Of a stretch of DNA of 64,000 nt, positions 9,191 to 17,813 are shown in pieces; within the stretch, counting starts at the first letter, position 1, and each line of letters begins with the position of its first letter. The position numbers and the translations under genes are program-made. The notes under the pieces are model-generated. The model was not told the DNA's origin and made no database searches. It saw only the letters and a program-made list of their open reading frames with translations. Location of the stretch: contig JAHHGV010000020.1 in NCBI GenBank assembly GCA_019359695.1, positions 62,001-126,000 on the forward strand, in the 5' to 3' direction. This DNA comes from Brasilonema angustatum HA4187-MV1. GTDB lineage: Bacteria > Cyanobacteriota > Cyanobacteriia > Cyanobacteriales > Nostocaceae.

Positions 9191-9328
9191 CCCGAAGCAT
9201 CGGGAATGTTTGCGCTAGAATCAGCAATGGACGAATTAGCGATCGCCTTGAATATCGATCCACTCACTCTCCGCTTGATTAACCACACCGATATCAATCC
9301 CCAAACAGGTCCACCCTGGCAGAAATAG
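9191..9328 (+). pseudogene. relic of a second PaoC/XdhB-like molybdenum-subunit gene
   Basis: Reading from 9191, 45 codons and a TAG encode PEASGMFALESAMDELAIAL, then NIDPLTLRLINHTDINPQTG and a final PPWQK. The intact PaoC has PGEASGSFALESAMDELAYA followed by LKIDPIELRLRNYAEVDPSK at the corresponding place. The piece is clearly homologous but differs at many positions, so it derives from a different, related gene and not from a recent copy of paoC. A repeat-like segment at about 9160-9185 sits immediately before it and probably marks the break. The gap 8981-9190 also holds a plus-strand frame ending NLATRWQEIAADVAF (stop about 9061) that I cannot identify. Confidence 0.8.
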
Positions 9329-9359
9329 TGTTTTTATAGCGTATCCTTTAGATTGAATC

Positions 9360-9956
9360 ATGGCTCCATCCTCAATTGCACCAATTCCACCTTACAAAGC
9401 ATTGATTTTCGATTGCGATGGCACTCTAGCAGATACTTTGCCTGTTCACTTTCAAACATGGTCTGCATCGTTGCAAGCAGTTGGAGCCAATATTTCTAGA
9501 GATTGGTATTACAAATATTGTGGTACGTCCGCAGAGGAGATGCTTCAAATCCTTAAAGACCTGTTTGGCTACCAGTTTCATTCAGAATCAGTAATTGCAC
9601 ACAGACAACGTCAATACGAATCACTAATCAATACAGTCAAGGAAGTTCAGGCTGTTGCAGAAATTGTTCGTGATTACTACGGAAAAATTCCAATGGCTGT
9701 TGCTTCAGGTGGAGAGAGAGTTGTGCTTGAAGCAACGCTCAATAATATTAAGCTACGTGACTTTTTTGATATTGTTGTGAGTATTGATGATGTAGAAAAA
9801 GGGAAACCCGAACCGGACATTTTCCTGCTTGCGTCTGAAAGATTAGGGGTTGCTCCACAAGATTGTATTGTTTACGAAGATAGCGACGGGGGTTTAGAAG
9901 CTGCTCACCGTGCCGGAATGCGTTCTATTGATGTACGTGTTCTCTGGCAAGCCTAA
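9360..9956 (+). CDS. HAD family hydrolase, beta-phosphoglucomutase-like
   Basis: This 198-residue haloacid-dehalogenase hydrolase shows all core motifs. Motif I is FDCDGTLADT (nucleophile D18, acid D20), the motif II serine is in MAVASGGER, the motif III lysine is in KGKPEPDIFL, and motif IV is VYEDSDGGLEAA. The short alpha-helical cap between motifs I and II is that of the beta-phosphoglucomutase/CbbY/phosphoglycolate phosphatase-like subfamily. The substrate is probably a small phosphosugar or similar. It lies between the relic and xdhC on the same strand; whether it serves the aldehyde oxidoreductase system is unclear. Confidence 0.87.
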   Translation: MAPSSIAPIPPYKALIFDCDGTLADTLPVHFQTWSASLQAVGANISRDWYYKYCGTSAEEMLQILKDLFGYQFHSESVIAHRQRQYESLINTVKEVQAVAEIVRDYYGKIPMAVASGGERVVLEATLNNIKLRDFFDIVVSIDDVEKGKPEPDIFLLASERLGVAPQDCIVYEDSDGGLEAAHRAGMRSIDVRVLWQA

Positions 9957-10086
9957 ATCTGAGAAAGTATGGGCAGTTCCAAGTTGAGCAGCATAACAGC
10001 ATCAGCGCAGAAGACTGCCAAAAGCCGCTGGTGAAGTTGCAAAGGTTACTAGCAGACGCTACTGTATTAAAAGAAAAAGCAATCAA

Positions 10087-11250
10087 ATGAACGAATTACA
10101 AGCAATTTTAACAGCCTTCGAGTCAAGTCAAAAAAGTGGTGATATTAGTTTCCTGGCGACTGTAGTTAAAACTCAAGGTTCAACCTACCGCCGACCTGGT
10201 GCCAAAATGTTAATGACAGGTACAGGTGAGATAGTGGGAACAATTAGCGCTGGTTGTTTGGAAAACGATGTATTCGAGCATACCCGCCAACGCATGGCAG
10301 ACGGTAAACCGATTGTTGTTACTTACGATAACACCGCCTCTGAAGATATTCTCTGGGGCTTTGGTTTGGGATGCAACGGTGTAGTGCAAGTTCTCATCGA
10401 ACGCCTAGAAAACGAAAGCACACCGAATGCGATCGCTTTTATCCAAGAGTGCCTAAATAACAAACATCTCGGTATTATAGCGACAGTTTTTGCTTTAGAA
10501 GGTGCAGTTGATCTAAAACTAGGCTCACGCTTACTGCTGTATCCAAACGGTAAAATGATCACTGACATTGAAGATGCAAATTTTCAAAAATGTTTGATTG
10601 CAGATGCCCAAGCAGCCCTTGTTAATCAAAAGTCCAGCGTGAACAACTATCTGTTACCTTTTGGCAGTGCAGAAGTTTTCATTGAAGTCATCCAACCACC
10701 AACACCCCTAGTGATATTTGGTGCAGGTCATGACGCTGTACCCTTAGCACAATTTGCTCAAGCATTGGGTTGGCAAGTTACTATAGTTGATTGTCGCGCT
10801 AACGAGGCAACTAGAGCGCGATTTCCAATGGCTTGTGAGGTGATTCTTAGCCGCAGAGAAATTCTAGAAAAACAGGTATTTATAGATACTGACACCGTAG
10901 CTGTGGTCATGACGCATAATTACCTTGATGATTTGGAAATTTTGAAAACATTGCTACCATCTTCTGCACGCTACATTGGCGTTTTAGGGCCAAAGCACCG
11001 TACAGAAAAATTGCTGCAAGATTTACACGCACAAGGAATAGTTTGTACCACTGAACAATTAGAAAGATTGCACAGTCCTGTAGGAATTGATGTCGGTGCA
11101 GAAACACCAGCAGAAATTGCGATCGCTATCATTGCAGAAATTCAAGCAGTACTCAAAAATCATAATGGTGGTTTTTTAAGAAATCGCAATCAACCAATTC
11201 ACCAATACGACGAAAGTAACTTTAATAAACTTATTGTAAAAGTCGGGTAA
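10087..11250 (+). CDS. XdhC/CoxI family molybdenum-cofactor insertion protein
   Basis: This 387-residue protein has the two domains of the XdhC family. The N-terminal XdhC/CoxI part (VKTQGSTYRRPGAKM, GTISAGCLENDVF; residues about 20-70) includes the conserved cysteine in AGCLE. A C-terminal Rossmann domain starts at about residue 212 with VIFGAGHDAVPLAQFA. The region GVLGPKHRTEKL and GIDVGAETPAEIAIAI are also typical. XdhC proteins bind and deliver mature, often sulfurated, molybdenum cofactor to one particular xanthine oxidase-family enzyme; PaoD does this for PaoABC. Its place downstream of paoABC supports that role here. It starts at an ATG and is followed after ~105 bp by the mocA-like gene. 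Confidence 0.9.
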   Translation: MNELQAILTAFESSQKSGDISFLATVVKTQGSTYRRPGAKMLMTGTGEIVGTISAGCLENDVFEHTRQRMADGKPIVVTYDNTASEDILWGFGLGCNGVVQVLIERLENESTPNAIAFIQECLNNKHLGIIATVFALEGAVDLKLGSRLLLYPNGKMITDIEDANFQKCLIADAQAALVNQKSSVNNYLLPFGSAEVFIEVIQPPTPLVIFGAGHDAVPLAQFAQALGWQVTIVDCRANEATRARFPMACEVILSRREILEKQVFIDTDTVAVVMTHNYLDDLEILKTLLPSSARYIGVLGPKHRTEKLLQDLHAQGIVCTTEQLERLHSPVGIDVGAETPAEIAIAIIAEIQAVLKNHNGGFLRNRNQPIHQYDESNFNKLIVKVG

Positions 11251-11355
11251 AGGTCAAAGGTTAAAGGGTTTGTATTTTTTTCCTTCGCCTTTCTCCCTTA
11301 ACCCCTTGCTAACTCCTAGAATCTCATCTGCTACTTGCTGACATGATTTTCATTT

Positions 11356-11994
11356 ATGGACTCTACGACTGAGCAAATAGAAACTGAAAAATCAACTATA
11401 GCCATTATGATTCTTGCTGCGGGTGCATCTACTCGCATGGGTACACCGAAACAGCTATTGCTCTACCAAAAACGGAGTTTGGTGCAATACATTACAGAAA
11501 TTGCGATCGCTTCGGTTTGTAAACCTGTGGTACTAGTACTTGGAGCATACTCAGAACAGATTCGCCCTCAAATCAATCACTTTCCTGTGAGCATCGTTGA
11601 GAACTTAGATTGGGCTTGTGGAATGAGCACTTCCATCAATAGCGGAATTCAATTTTTGCATAATCTTTCACAAAAATTTGAAGCAGTAGTTATTTTAGTT
11701 TGCGATCAACCATTTCTTTCACCCCAAATTATTAATCAACTTGTTGATGCATATTATTCAACAAAAAAACCTATTATTGCTTGCGAATATGCAGGAACAT
11801 TAGGCGTACCTGCTGTGTTTAGTAAAAGATTTTTTTCCGAGCTTGCTGAATTACAAGGAACTTCAGGAGCCAAAAAAGTTATTAACAATAACCTGACACA
11901 AGTATTTTCTCTTCCTTTTGCACAGGGAGAGATTGATATTGACACACCAAAAGATTATGAACAATTGCTATCGCTCAATAGCAATTCGATTTGA
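11356..11994 (+). CDS. mocA: molybdenum cofactor cytidylyltransferase (MocA/CoxI-associated type)
   Basis: This 212-residue nucleotidyltransferase begins its fold with MILAAGASTRMGTPKQLL, the signature of the MocA/MobA family. A conserved LVCDQPFLSPQII follows at about residues 114-126, in the metal-binding position. A GTLGVPAVFSKRFF loop and LQGTSGAKKVI complete the MocA-type pattern. MocA adds CMP to molybdopterin, making the cytosine dinucleotide cofactor used by Pao-type aldehyde oxidoreductases. Cofactor preference (CMP versus GMP) is inferred from context and overall motif pattern, not proven. It closes the likely paoABC-xdhC-mocA functional cluster. Confidence 0.88.
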   Translation: MDSTTEQIETEKSTIAIMILAAGASTRMGTPKQLLLYQKRSLVQYITEIAIASVCKPVVLVLGAYSEQIRPQINHFPVSIVENLDWACGMSTSINSGIQFLHNLSQKFEAVVILVCDQPFLSPQIINQLVDAYYSTKKPIIACEYAGTLGVPAVFSKRFFSELAELQGTSGAKKVINNNLTQVFSLPFAQGEIDIDTPKDYEQLLSLNSNSI

Positions 11995-12121
11995 TTTAAG
12001 TTAATTTACGAGGCGGCACAAACAGGCAAAACGATTTGATATTTTAGTATTTGCAGGGGTGCGTGAACTTGTTAAGGGATATTAACTAGCTTTTTAGCGC
12101 CAATTGCTAGGAGCGGAGAAT

Positions 12122-12730
12122 CTATTTGTGAATAAACTTGTTGAGTTCCTGCACTAATAGATGCACTGTTGTTGATGGATTGTCTTTCTCTGGATTGTGA
12201 GGTTCGTATTGTTTCAGAAGTTTTTCAGCATTTTGAATAGCAATATATTGCTTCTCAAATAGCTCATCATAAATCGTATCGCTATTTTTCTTATATGGTT
12301 GTCTCAGTAAAGAAGTTAACTTCTTCTTATAATCATTTCGAGGAATACCAGTATGGAGAAATTCAAAATGTAGGACATACCATAGTTCAAACGCTTCATT
12401 AGAATAAGCTACTTTAAATCCTTGAACTTCAGCGTTATTAATGGCGTTCTTAAAATCTTCTACAGTCCAAGAATCACGATCAAAAACACACCAGACCTGA
12501 TCGTAATCATCTTGCTTCTTCAGTTCCTTTGCGCTTTCAACTAATTTGCTTGGATTCTCTCCCCTACCCTGCACGTGTATCTCAGCAACCTTCTTGGGAA
12601 CACGAAAACTCCTAAAGTAATTAGGTTCGGTTTTCTCTCCTTCACATACGATCAAGTATCTCTGCCTGATTTCCCTAGTATTAACTTTTCGTTCGTGATA
12701 TCCACGAGAGTTTACATTTCTTCTAGACAT
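12122..12730 (-). CDS. rloB: RloB-like protein, possible Toprim-fold nuclease partner of the adjacent ATPase
   Basis: This 202-residue protein matches the RloB family (also the AbiLii component). Near the N-terminus it has YLIVCEGEKTEPNYF with E30. VWCVFDRDSW gives a DxD-like pair (D84, D86), and NEAFELWYVLHF follows at about 111-122. A conserved Glu followed by an Asp-x-Asp motif is the layout of Toprim nuclease domains; calling it Toprim-like is inference. I chose the ATG at 12730 over an in-frame TTG at 12739. The ATG overlaps the end of the ATPase gene by 8 bp, which indicates translational coupling. The pair is probably a phage-defence or abortive-infection unit. Confidence 0.85.
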   Translation of the reverse strand: MSRRNVNSRGYHERKVNTREIRQRYLIVCEGEKTEPNYFRSFRVPKKVAEIHVQGRGENPSKLVESAKELKKQDDYDQVWCVFDRDSWTVEDFKNAINNAEVQGFKVAYSNEAFELWYVLHFEFLHTGIPRNDYKKKLTSLLRQPYKKNSDTIYDELFEKQYIAIQNAEKLLKQYEPHNPEKDNPSTTVHLLVQELNKFIHK

Positions 12731-14006
12731 CAGAGTCAATTAGATCATTCAAATTTCCGATATATGGAATTGCGCCATATCTACCTTTAATATAATCACT
12801 CTTAAATGACACATCATCAGGTACATTGTATTCTGCTAAAGAGTACAAGTCTGTTGCACCATATCTATTTTTTTCAGTAAACCAAATCTGATCCCTACGA
12901 AAAAGCTGATTGCTAAGTAAATTGGTATCGTGAGTCATGAAGATTAATTGAGCATTACTTGGATTTGTTTCATTGGAATTAAATAATTCAACAATGGCAC
13001 GGCTGATAAAAGGATGAATTCTAGCATCAAATTCATCAATGATTATAACTTTACCATTTTTTAGTGTGTCAACAAGAGGTCCTGCTAAAGCAAAGACTTT
13101 TTGAGTTCCTTCAGACTCTTGAGCCTCTAAATCAAACAGTTCTGTAGATATAATATTTTCTTTACTATCAAATTTTGGGTGCAGGGTTTGAATTGATGTT
13201 GCTTTTATTTCCCCATTTTTTAGAATGAAGTTTTTTATTTCATTAGGCAGTTCACTAGGCAAAGAATCAACAGTAACCTCAACTTGTTCTACCTTGATAT
13301 CGCCAAATCCCAAATCTAATTTTTTGAGCAACTGAAGAATTTCATCTTTCTTTTCGTTATTTATTAAACAACTAACTGTGTATCCTTTACCTATATCATC
13401 TAAACCAGAGACAACATTGATACTGTTTGTCAGCCAATCTAAGATTTTTTCTGCAATTTTGACATTAAATTGAGCAGATACAGACAAGAAGAGAGCATTA
13501 TGTCTTGTTCTCTCCTGAATACCATCAGCTTTATATGTTTTAGAAACACTAATATCGTCTAATTTGCGCTCAAAAAGTCTAGTTTTTCTTGATTTAGAAA
13601 CATAAAATAACCATTCAGAGACAACTTTGTCACGAGTTGCCTCGAATCCGTATCTATATTTCTTGTCATTCATTAAAAATACTATTTCAAAAAAAGATGG
13701 TTTGGCTTCGGTTTCAGTGCTAAGTTGAAATCGCTCAACACCTATTTTTTCCGTGCTTTGAGTCTCTTTAGAAGAATTAACCATGAACCATTTCATGAAA
13801 CTTAAAGCTTTAGCCAGGTTACTTTTACCACTAGCATTTGCGCCATATATTGCCCCGCTTTTAAGTAGTTTTAAATCATTATCTACTTCAAAAACATTGT
13901 TTTCATCAAGCTTTTTGTCTTGTGCGACAAGGTTAGCTGCTACCATACTAAAGGTGACTTGCTCTTTAAACGATCTGTAGTTGCCGACACTAAATTCGAT
14001 GAGCAT
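12723..14006 (-). CDS. rloA: AAA_15 family ATPase (RloA/AbiLi-like), partner of RloB
   Basis: This 427-residue ABC-type/SMC-like ATPase has Walker A IYGANASGKS (residues 53-62), an ABC signature-like ESEGTQKVF (297-305), Walker B KVIIIDEFD (319-327) and an H-loop MTHDTN (357-362). The order and length match the AAA_15 proteins that pair with RloB in bacterial defence loci. The N-terminal IEFSVGNYRSFKEQVTFSM is a typical start for this family. In relatives the ATPase senses infection and releases or activates the partner effector; here that is inference. It starts at an ATG and leads the two-gene operon. GC content is visibly lower than that of the Pao cluster, consistent with horizontal transfer. 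Confidence 0.9.
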   Translation of the reverse strand: MLIEFSVGNYRSFKEQVTFSMVAANLVAQDKKLDENNVFEVDNDLKLLKSGAIYGANASGKSNLAKALSFMKWFMVNSSKETQSTEKIGVERFQLSTETEAKPSFFEIVFLMNDKKYRYGFEATRDKVVSEWLFYVSKSRKTRLFERKLDDISVSKTYKADGIQERTRHNALFLSVSAQFNVKIAEKILDWLTNSINVVSGLDDIGKGYTVSCLINNEKKDEILQLLKKLDLGFGDIKVEQVEVTVDSLPSELPNEIKNFILKNGEIKATSIQTLHPKFDSKENIISTELFDLEAQESEGTQKVFALAGPLVDTLKNGKVIIIDEFDARIHPFISRAIVELFNSNETNPSNAQLIFMTHDTNLLSNQLFRRDQIWFTEKNRYGATDLYSLAEYNVPDDVSFKSDYIKGRYGAIPYIGNLNDLIDSDV

Positions 14007-14464
14007 AGCATGAAGTTTAGGCTTAAGAGGGAAATCTGTGAATAAATCGTAATTTCCTGCCTTAAGAGTAGCAACTATTGGTTGAAGATGCTAAAGTATA
14101 AGATTGTTTTTAAATGTACACATGTACTATTCAACTCAAGTGTGATGGTGCAAAGCGCGCCTCTGGGGGCGATGGCATCTCTCATAAACTGCAACCCCGA
14201 AATAGCGATCGCAATGTCGCAGGTGTGAGTTACGCACATCCCCTCAAAATCAAATCTTGTGTCACTTTACTCGATGCATTTTCACAAAAAGCCAGAGGAT
14301 TCACTGCTACGCTGGTCTTGATTGCTGCTGAGTCTATCGATTGGAAGATGATTTTATCCTCAAAGTTTCGATGATGTGAAGGGAGGGTACAAACACGTTG
14401 AGTTTGATACGCTTCGTCTGTGCCATAAGTATCGTTAGAAACTTTTTTCAACTAAGACACCATC
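14007..14464. other. 458-bp gap with no recognisable gene
   Basis: This spacer separates the divergent defence operon and the dehydrogenase gene, so it should contain both promoters. An 86-codon plus-strand frame (14114-14374) shows no family signature and has no convincing ribosome binding site, so I do not call it. One HIP1 site (GCGATCGC near 14204) is present. I see no repeat or RNA element. Confidence 0.4.
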
Positions 14465-15349
14465 ATGAAACGCATTGCATATTTAGGACTCGGCATCATG
14501 GGCAGTGGCATGGCAACGAACTTGCTGAAAGCGGGTTATGATGTCACGGTTTGGAATCGCAACCCAGAATCCTGTAAACCTCTGGTTGAACAAGGTGCAA
14601 CACAAGCTCAAACACCTGCAAAAGCCGTTGAAAATGCTGAGGCGATTATGTACTGCCTTGCGAATGACAACGCAGTTGAAGAAGTTGTCTTTGGGCAAGA
14701 TGGCATTTTATCGAATGTGCGATCTTCACAAATTGCGATCGACATGAGTACAGTTCATCCTGACACCTCCCGCCGACAAGCCGCAGCCTATGCCGAAAAG
14801 CAAGTTGAATTTCTTGATGCTCCGGTTTTCGGCAGTAAAAACGAATCCGCAGCCGGGGGATTGTGGATTGTTGTTGGTGGCAAGCGTGACGTATTTGAGC
14901 AAGTCAAACCAATTTTAGAGCCGTTAAGCCAAACGATACATTACCTCGGCGACACTGGCAAAGGGGCATCGATGAAACTCATCGGTAACTCGATTGTGGC
15001 AACTCAAATCCAAGCGTTAGGAGAAGCAATGGTTCTGGCGACTAAAGCCGGACTGAATCCAAAAGACGTTCTCGATGTGTTGCATGTGGTGGATTTTCGC
15101 TCTCCGATTTTTGACGGTATCGGCAAGATGCTGGTGGAGCGCGATTTTACGCCAAGTTTTGCATTAAAACACATGCTCAAAGATGCGAATTTGATTGCTC
15201 GATTTGCCCAAGATTTGAATTCTCCCACGCCAGCTGCCGCAATTGTCAGAGAAACTATCAAAGCAGCGGTTAATCAAGGATGGGGAGAAGAAAATGCGTC
15301 TGCCCTGATTAAAGCGCTGGAATTAGAAGCAGCAGTGACTGTTGAATGA
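14465..15349 (+). CDS. NAD(P)-dependent beta-hydroxyacid dehydrogenase (3-hydroxyisobutyrate dehydrogenase/GLYR family)
   Basis: This 294-residue protein opens with the dinucleotide-binding motif [21 protein letters not shown] and VTVWNRNPE. In the latter, an Arg/Asn pair after the second strand favours NADP(H) (inference). The substrate-binding [16 protein letters not shown] (about 119-134) and the catalytic lysine in [14 protein letters not shown] (about 166-179) are present. The family includes 3-hydroxyisobutyrate, tartronate semialdehyde and succinic/glyoxylate semialdehyde reductases. The GLYR group is suggested by [18 protein letters not shown], but the substrate is not fixed by sequence. 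It is a complete single gene preceded by a 458-bp gap. Confidence 0.88.
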   Translation: MKRIAYLGLGIMGSGMATNLLKAGYDVTVWNRNPESCKPLVEQGATQAQTPAKAVENAEAIMYCLANDNAVEEVVFGQDGILSNVRSSQIAIDMSTVHPDTSRRQAAAYAEKQVEFLDAPVFGSKNESAAGGLWIVVGGKRDVFEQVKPILEPLSQTIHYLGDTGKGASMKLIGNSIVATQIQALGEAMVLATKAGLNPKDVLDVLHVVDFRSPIFDGIGKMLVERDFTPSFALKHMLKDANLIARFAQDLNSPTPAAAIVRETIKAAVNQGWGEENASALIKALELEAAVTVE

Positions 15350-15605
15350 TAATTACAAATCATTGTGACGAAACCATGTAGCGGGCAGGGGGACTCACCG
15401 GTCCCCTTTGGGGATAGGGGTAAAAGGGGGCTCTTAGCAGGGGGGAATAATTAGAAACAAATTATTTGTATGAAGTGCTTCGTGAAACGGTATTGAAATC
15501 AATCGCCACTTTTCATGTTTTGACTATTAACAAAAATAAGAAATTCGGATATTCTAACCAAGATATGCATTAATTTTTACCAAGAAACGTTTACCTGATG
15601 AAAAT

Positions 15606-16271
15606 ATGACCCAAGCATACGACATCTTCCAAGCAGGCGGTCTTGTTATGTGGCCTTTGTTGGGCTTATTTATAGTCACTTCAGTATGCATCTTGGAACG
15701 CAGTTGGTTCTGGTTGAGGCTAGCGACTCAAGAAAAACAGGTCGTGCGTGAGGTTTTAACAACAGCAAAGGTAGATTTGAAAAAAGCCGAAAAAATTGCA
15801 GAAAGTTCTCAGACTATAGCCATTGGCAGGTTTTTAGTGGAACCTCTTAGACTCAAAAAACCCTCTCCTGAGACCTTTCATTTGGCAATCAAAGCCGCTT
15901 GTGATAAAGAATTTGTAGAAATGCGTAAGGGTGATTTACTCCTGAAAAGCGTGGCGGCGATCGCCCCCTTGCTAGGTATCTTAGGAACTGCTGAGGGTTT
16001 AGTCACCACTTTCACTAACCTTAAAACTAGCTCTTTTAATCTTACTGATTTCTCTAAAGTGACACCTGGTCTTGCTCAAGCACTAATTACGTCTACAACT
16101 GCAATAGCTATTACAGTTTTTGCCTTTATCTTTATCCGAATCTTTCTTTATTTGCGAGTCCGGCAAATGGATTTTTTTTCTCAAGTTGGCAATGACCTAG
16201 AACTCATTTATCTGCAATGCTGGCATGAACCTTCTACTCAAACAGACACTCAGGCTAATAATGAACAGTGA
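15606..16271 (+). CDS. MotA/TolQ/ExbB family proton channel protein, without an ExbD partner
   Basis: This 221-residue membrane protein has the ExbB/TolQ topology. A first helix is at about residues 12-30 (VMWPLLGLFIVTSVCILERS), followed by a long cytoplasmic loop. Two helices come near residues 118-140 (SVAAIAPLLGILGTAEGLVTTF) and 160-185 (LAQALITSTTAIAITVFAFIF). PLLGILGTxxG is the family signature. ExbB/TolQ normally form the pentamer around an ExbD/TolR dimer. No ExbD-like gene follows; the next ~590 bp are repeat-rich and non-coding. Either a partner is encoded elsewhere or the protein works differently. Confidence 0.85.
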   Translation: MTQAYDIFQAGGLVMWPLLGLFIVTSVCILERSWFWLRLATQEKQVVREVLTTAKVDLKKAEKIAESSQTIAIGRFLVEPLRLKKPSPETFHLAIKAACDKEFVEMRKGDLLLKSVAAIAPLLGILGTAEGLVTTFTNLKTSSFNLTDFSKVTPGLAQALITSTTAIAITVFAFIFIRIFLYLRVRQMDFFSQVGNDLELIYLQCWHEPSTQTDTQANNEQ

Positions 16272-16857
16272 ACAGTTAGTCGTGTGGTTGCAGCGTGTGT
16301 CTTTACACGCTAGAAGAGTGTTCAAGCGTTTTAGACCACCAGCCGCAGACAATCCTAAACCCTTGCGATTGCTTCACTTCGCTCCGCTGTATTCCCTGCG
16401 CACATGATTACGTTTATTTATTTCCGCCCACTTATTCGTAGTGATGTAATATCGTGTCCGGTTAAAGACTTATCATTAAGGCTCTTCGGGAGCAGGGGGT
16501 AGGGAGCACCGGAGAAAGAGTTTTCAGGTTTTGGCACTGATCCACAGACAGGACTTACGCAAAATTATCAAAAAATAAACCGCAAAGGACGCAAAGAGCA
16601 CGAAGTTAAGAGGGTTTAAAAGAGTTTTTGCGTAAGTCCTAACAGAATATATAACTAATTAGGCGGACATGGTATAGTAGCAAATTGCGTTCTGTTGTAG
16701 TAATTTATTGCAACTTGGTATAACTCTAAACTTTTTCAGATACGCCAGCAAACTCTAACCCAAAACCCAGAACTAAACCTTGAATCAGTGAACTTGAATT
16801 TCCAAACTGACTACTAAGTTCTGGGTTCTGAGTTATTCACGCGTGTGAGTTCATCAG
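16272..16857. other. 586-bp non-coding, repeat-rich gap
   Basis: The gap after the ExbB-like gene contains no supportable coding sequence. The place where exbD would be expected begins with GAACAGTGAACAG, a fragment of the 7-bp tandem repeats found elsewhere in the window. A MITE-like element sits at 16550-16640. The remainder is AT-rich. Confidence 0.6.
16550..16640. mobile_element. 91-bp MITE-like element with perfect 15-bp terminal inverted repeats
   Basis: Bases 16550-16564 (AGGACTTACGCAAAA) are the exact reverse complement of 16626-16640. The interior reads like a common cyanobacterial non-autonomous element (AACCGCAAAGGACGCAAAGA... with GCACGAAG following). No coding capacity exists in 91 bp, so movement would need a transposase in trans. 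The flanks are too degenerate for me to assign a target-site duplication with confidence. Confidence 0.85.
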
Positions 16858-17745
16858 TTAAATTTCAGCCGAAGCTCGCTCAATCAATCGACGTGCTAAT
16901 GTTTGTGTACCTGTATGTTCGTAGTAATTCGTCGATACATCCAGGAACGCAGCGAGGTAGTCTAGCTTATCATCAGCAAAATCGACAACATTTTGCAAGT
17001 TGCTAGCGACCTTTTGTGGGGTTAAATTCTTGGAAGCAACTAGATCACTCATCCAACCACTGACTGAGTTGAAGCTTTCGCCAATAAAGTTCAGTTTGCT
17101 GCTGGAATTATTACCTGGAATTTCGTTTTTAATATTCTGAAAGGTCGAGTTTTCATCTAACTCTTGAGGACTAGTCTGATTAATTCTAGATAGTGCGCTA
17201 TTGATGAAATCTGGACCTAAGGGTATCAAACCATCAAAGCAAACTAATGCAGCCATCCGGATGAACGACTCACCGCTGTATTCACCCAAAGAGCCGACAA
17301 AATCCCCAATACTGTCTCCGGGAATACCGTTAATTTGGCAGAAGGCTACTAACTCAGCAACTAATTTCAAGCACAAATCTATGGTTTGTGCTTTATCAGC
17401 TTTGGGAGTGACTCGGTTTAAAAAACCCAAAAGGGGAATTTTCTCACCCACTTTGTTTGCCAAAGCCGCTGCACCAAGTGCTTTATCTGTTTTGTCAACG
17501 CTTTGATAAAGCCACATAGCTCGTTGGTATCCTTGAGAGCGATCGTTGTAGAGATAAACCGCTCGATCACCAATTTGTTGAATCAGCTCTTCGTCGTCTT
17601 CACCAGTGACAGTTTTGATCGTGTTGACAAAGCCAACTACATTTTGCCACTCACCAGGAGCGACAAAATCGAGCGATCGCAATGCCGAAATCGTTAAGTT
17701 ATTGGTTGGTAATTCATCAACCAACTCAAAAATTGATTTACTCAC
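16858..17745 (-). CDS. conserved hypothetical protein, alpha-helical, 295 residues
   Basis: I do not recognise a named domain. The protein starts at an ATG (MSKSIFELVDELPTNNLT) with a long continuous frame and ordinary codon use. It is predicted soluble and mainly helical, with no signal peptide and no convincing membrane helix, and it contains several helical hairpin-like stretches (DKALGAAALANKVGEK, QKVASNLQNVVDFADDKLDY). It is followed on the same strand, 69 bp upstream in coordinates of its start, by the lipoprotein gene at 17814-18344, so the two might be one transcription unit (lipoprotein first). Function is unknown. Confidence 0.75.
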   Translation of the reverse strand: MSKSIFELVDELPTNNLTISALRSLDFVAPGEWQNVVGFVNTIKTVTGEDDEELIQQIGDRAVYLYNDRSQGYQRAMWLYQSVDKTDKALGAAALANKVGEKIPLLGFLNRVTPKADKAQTIDLCLKLVAELVAFCQINGIPGDSIGDFVGSLGEYSGESFIRMAALVCFDGLIPLGPDFINSALSRINQTSPQELDENSTFQNIKNEIPGNNSSSKLNFIGESFNSVSGWMSDLVASKNLTPQKVASNLQNVVDFADDKLDYLAAFLDVSTNYYEHTGTQTLARRLIERASAEI

Positions 17746-17813
17746 AAATAGACTCCTAAATTATTTTCTGGTTACTCAGGATTTCAGTTGTCAAATTGCT
17801 AATTGCTTTGTAG

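Noticed and set aside
14114-14374. 86-codon plus-strand frame in the gap after the defence operon
   Set aside because: No family signature, no clear ribosome binding site, and a composition like the surrounding non-coding DNA.
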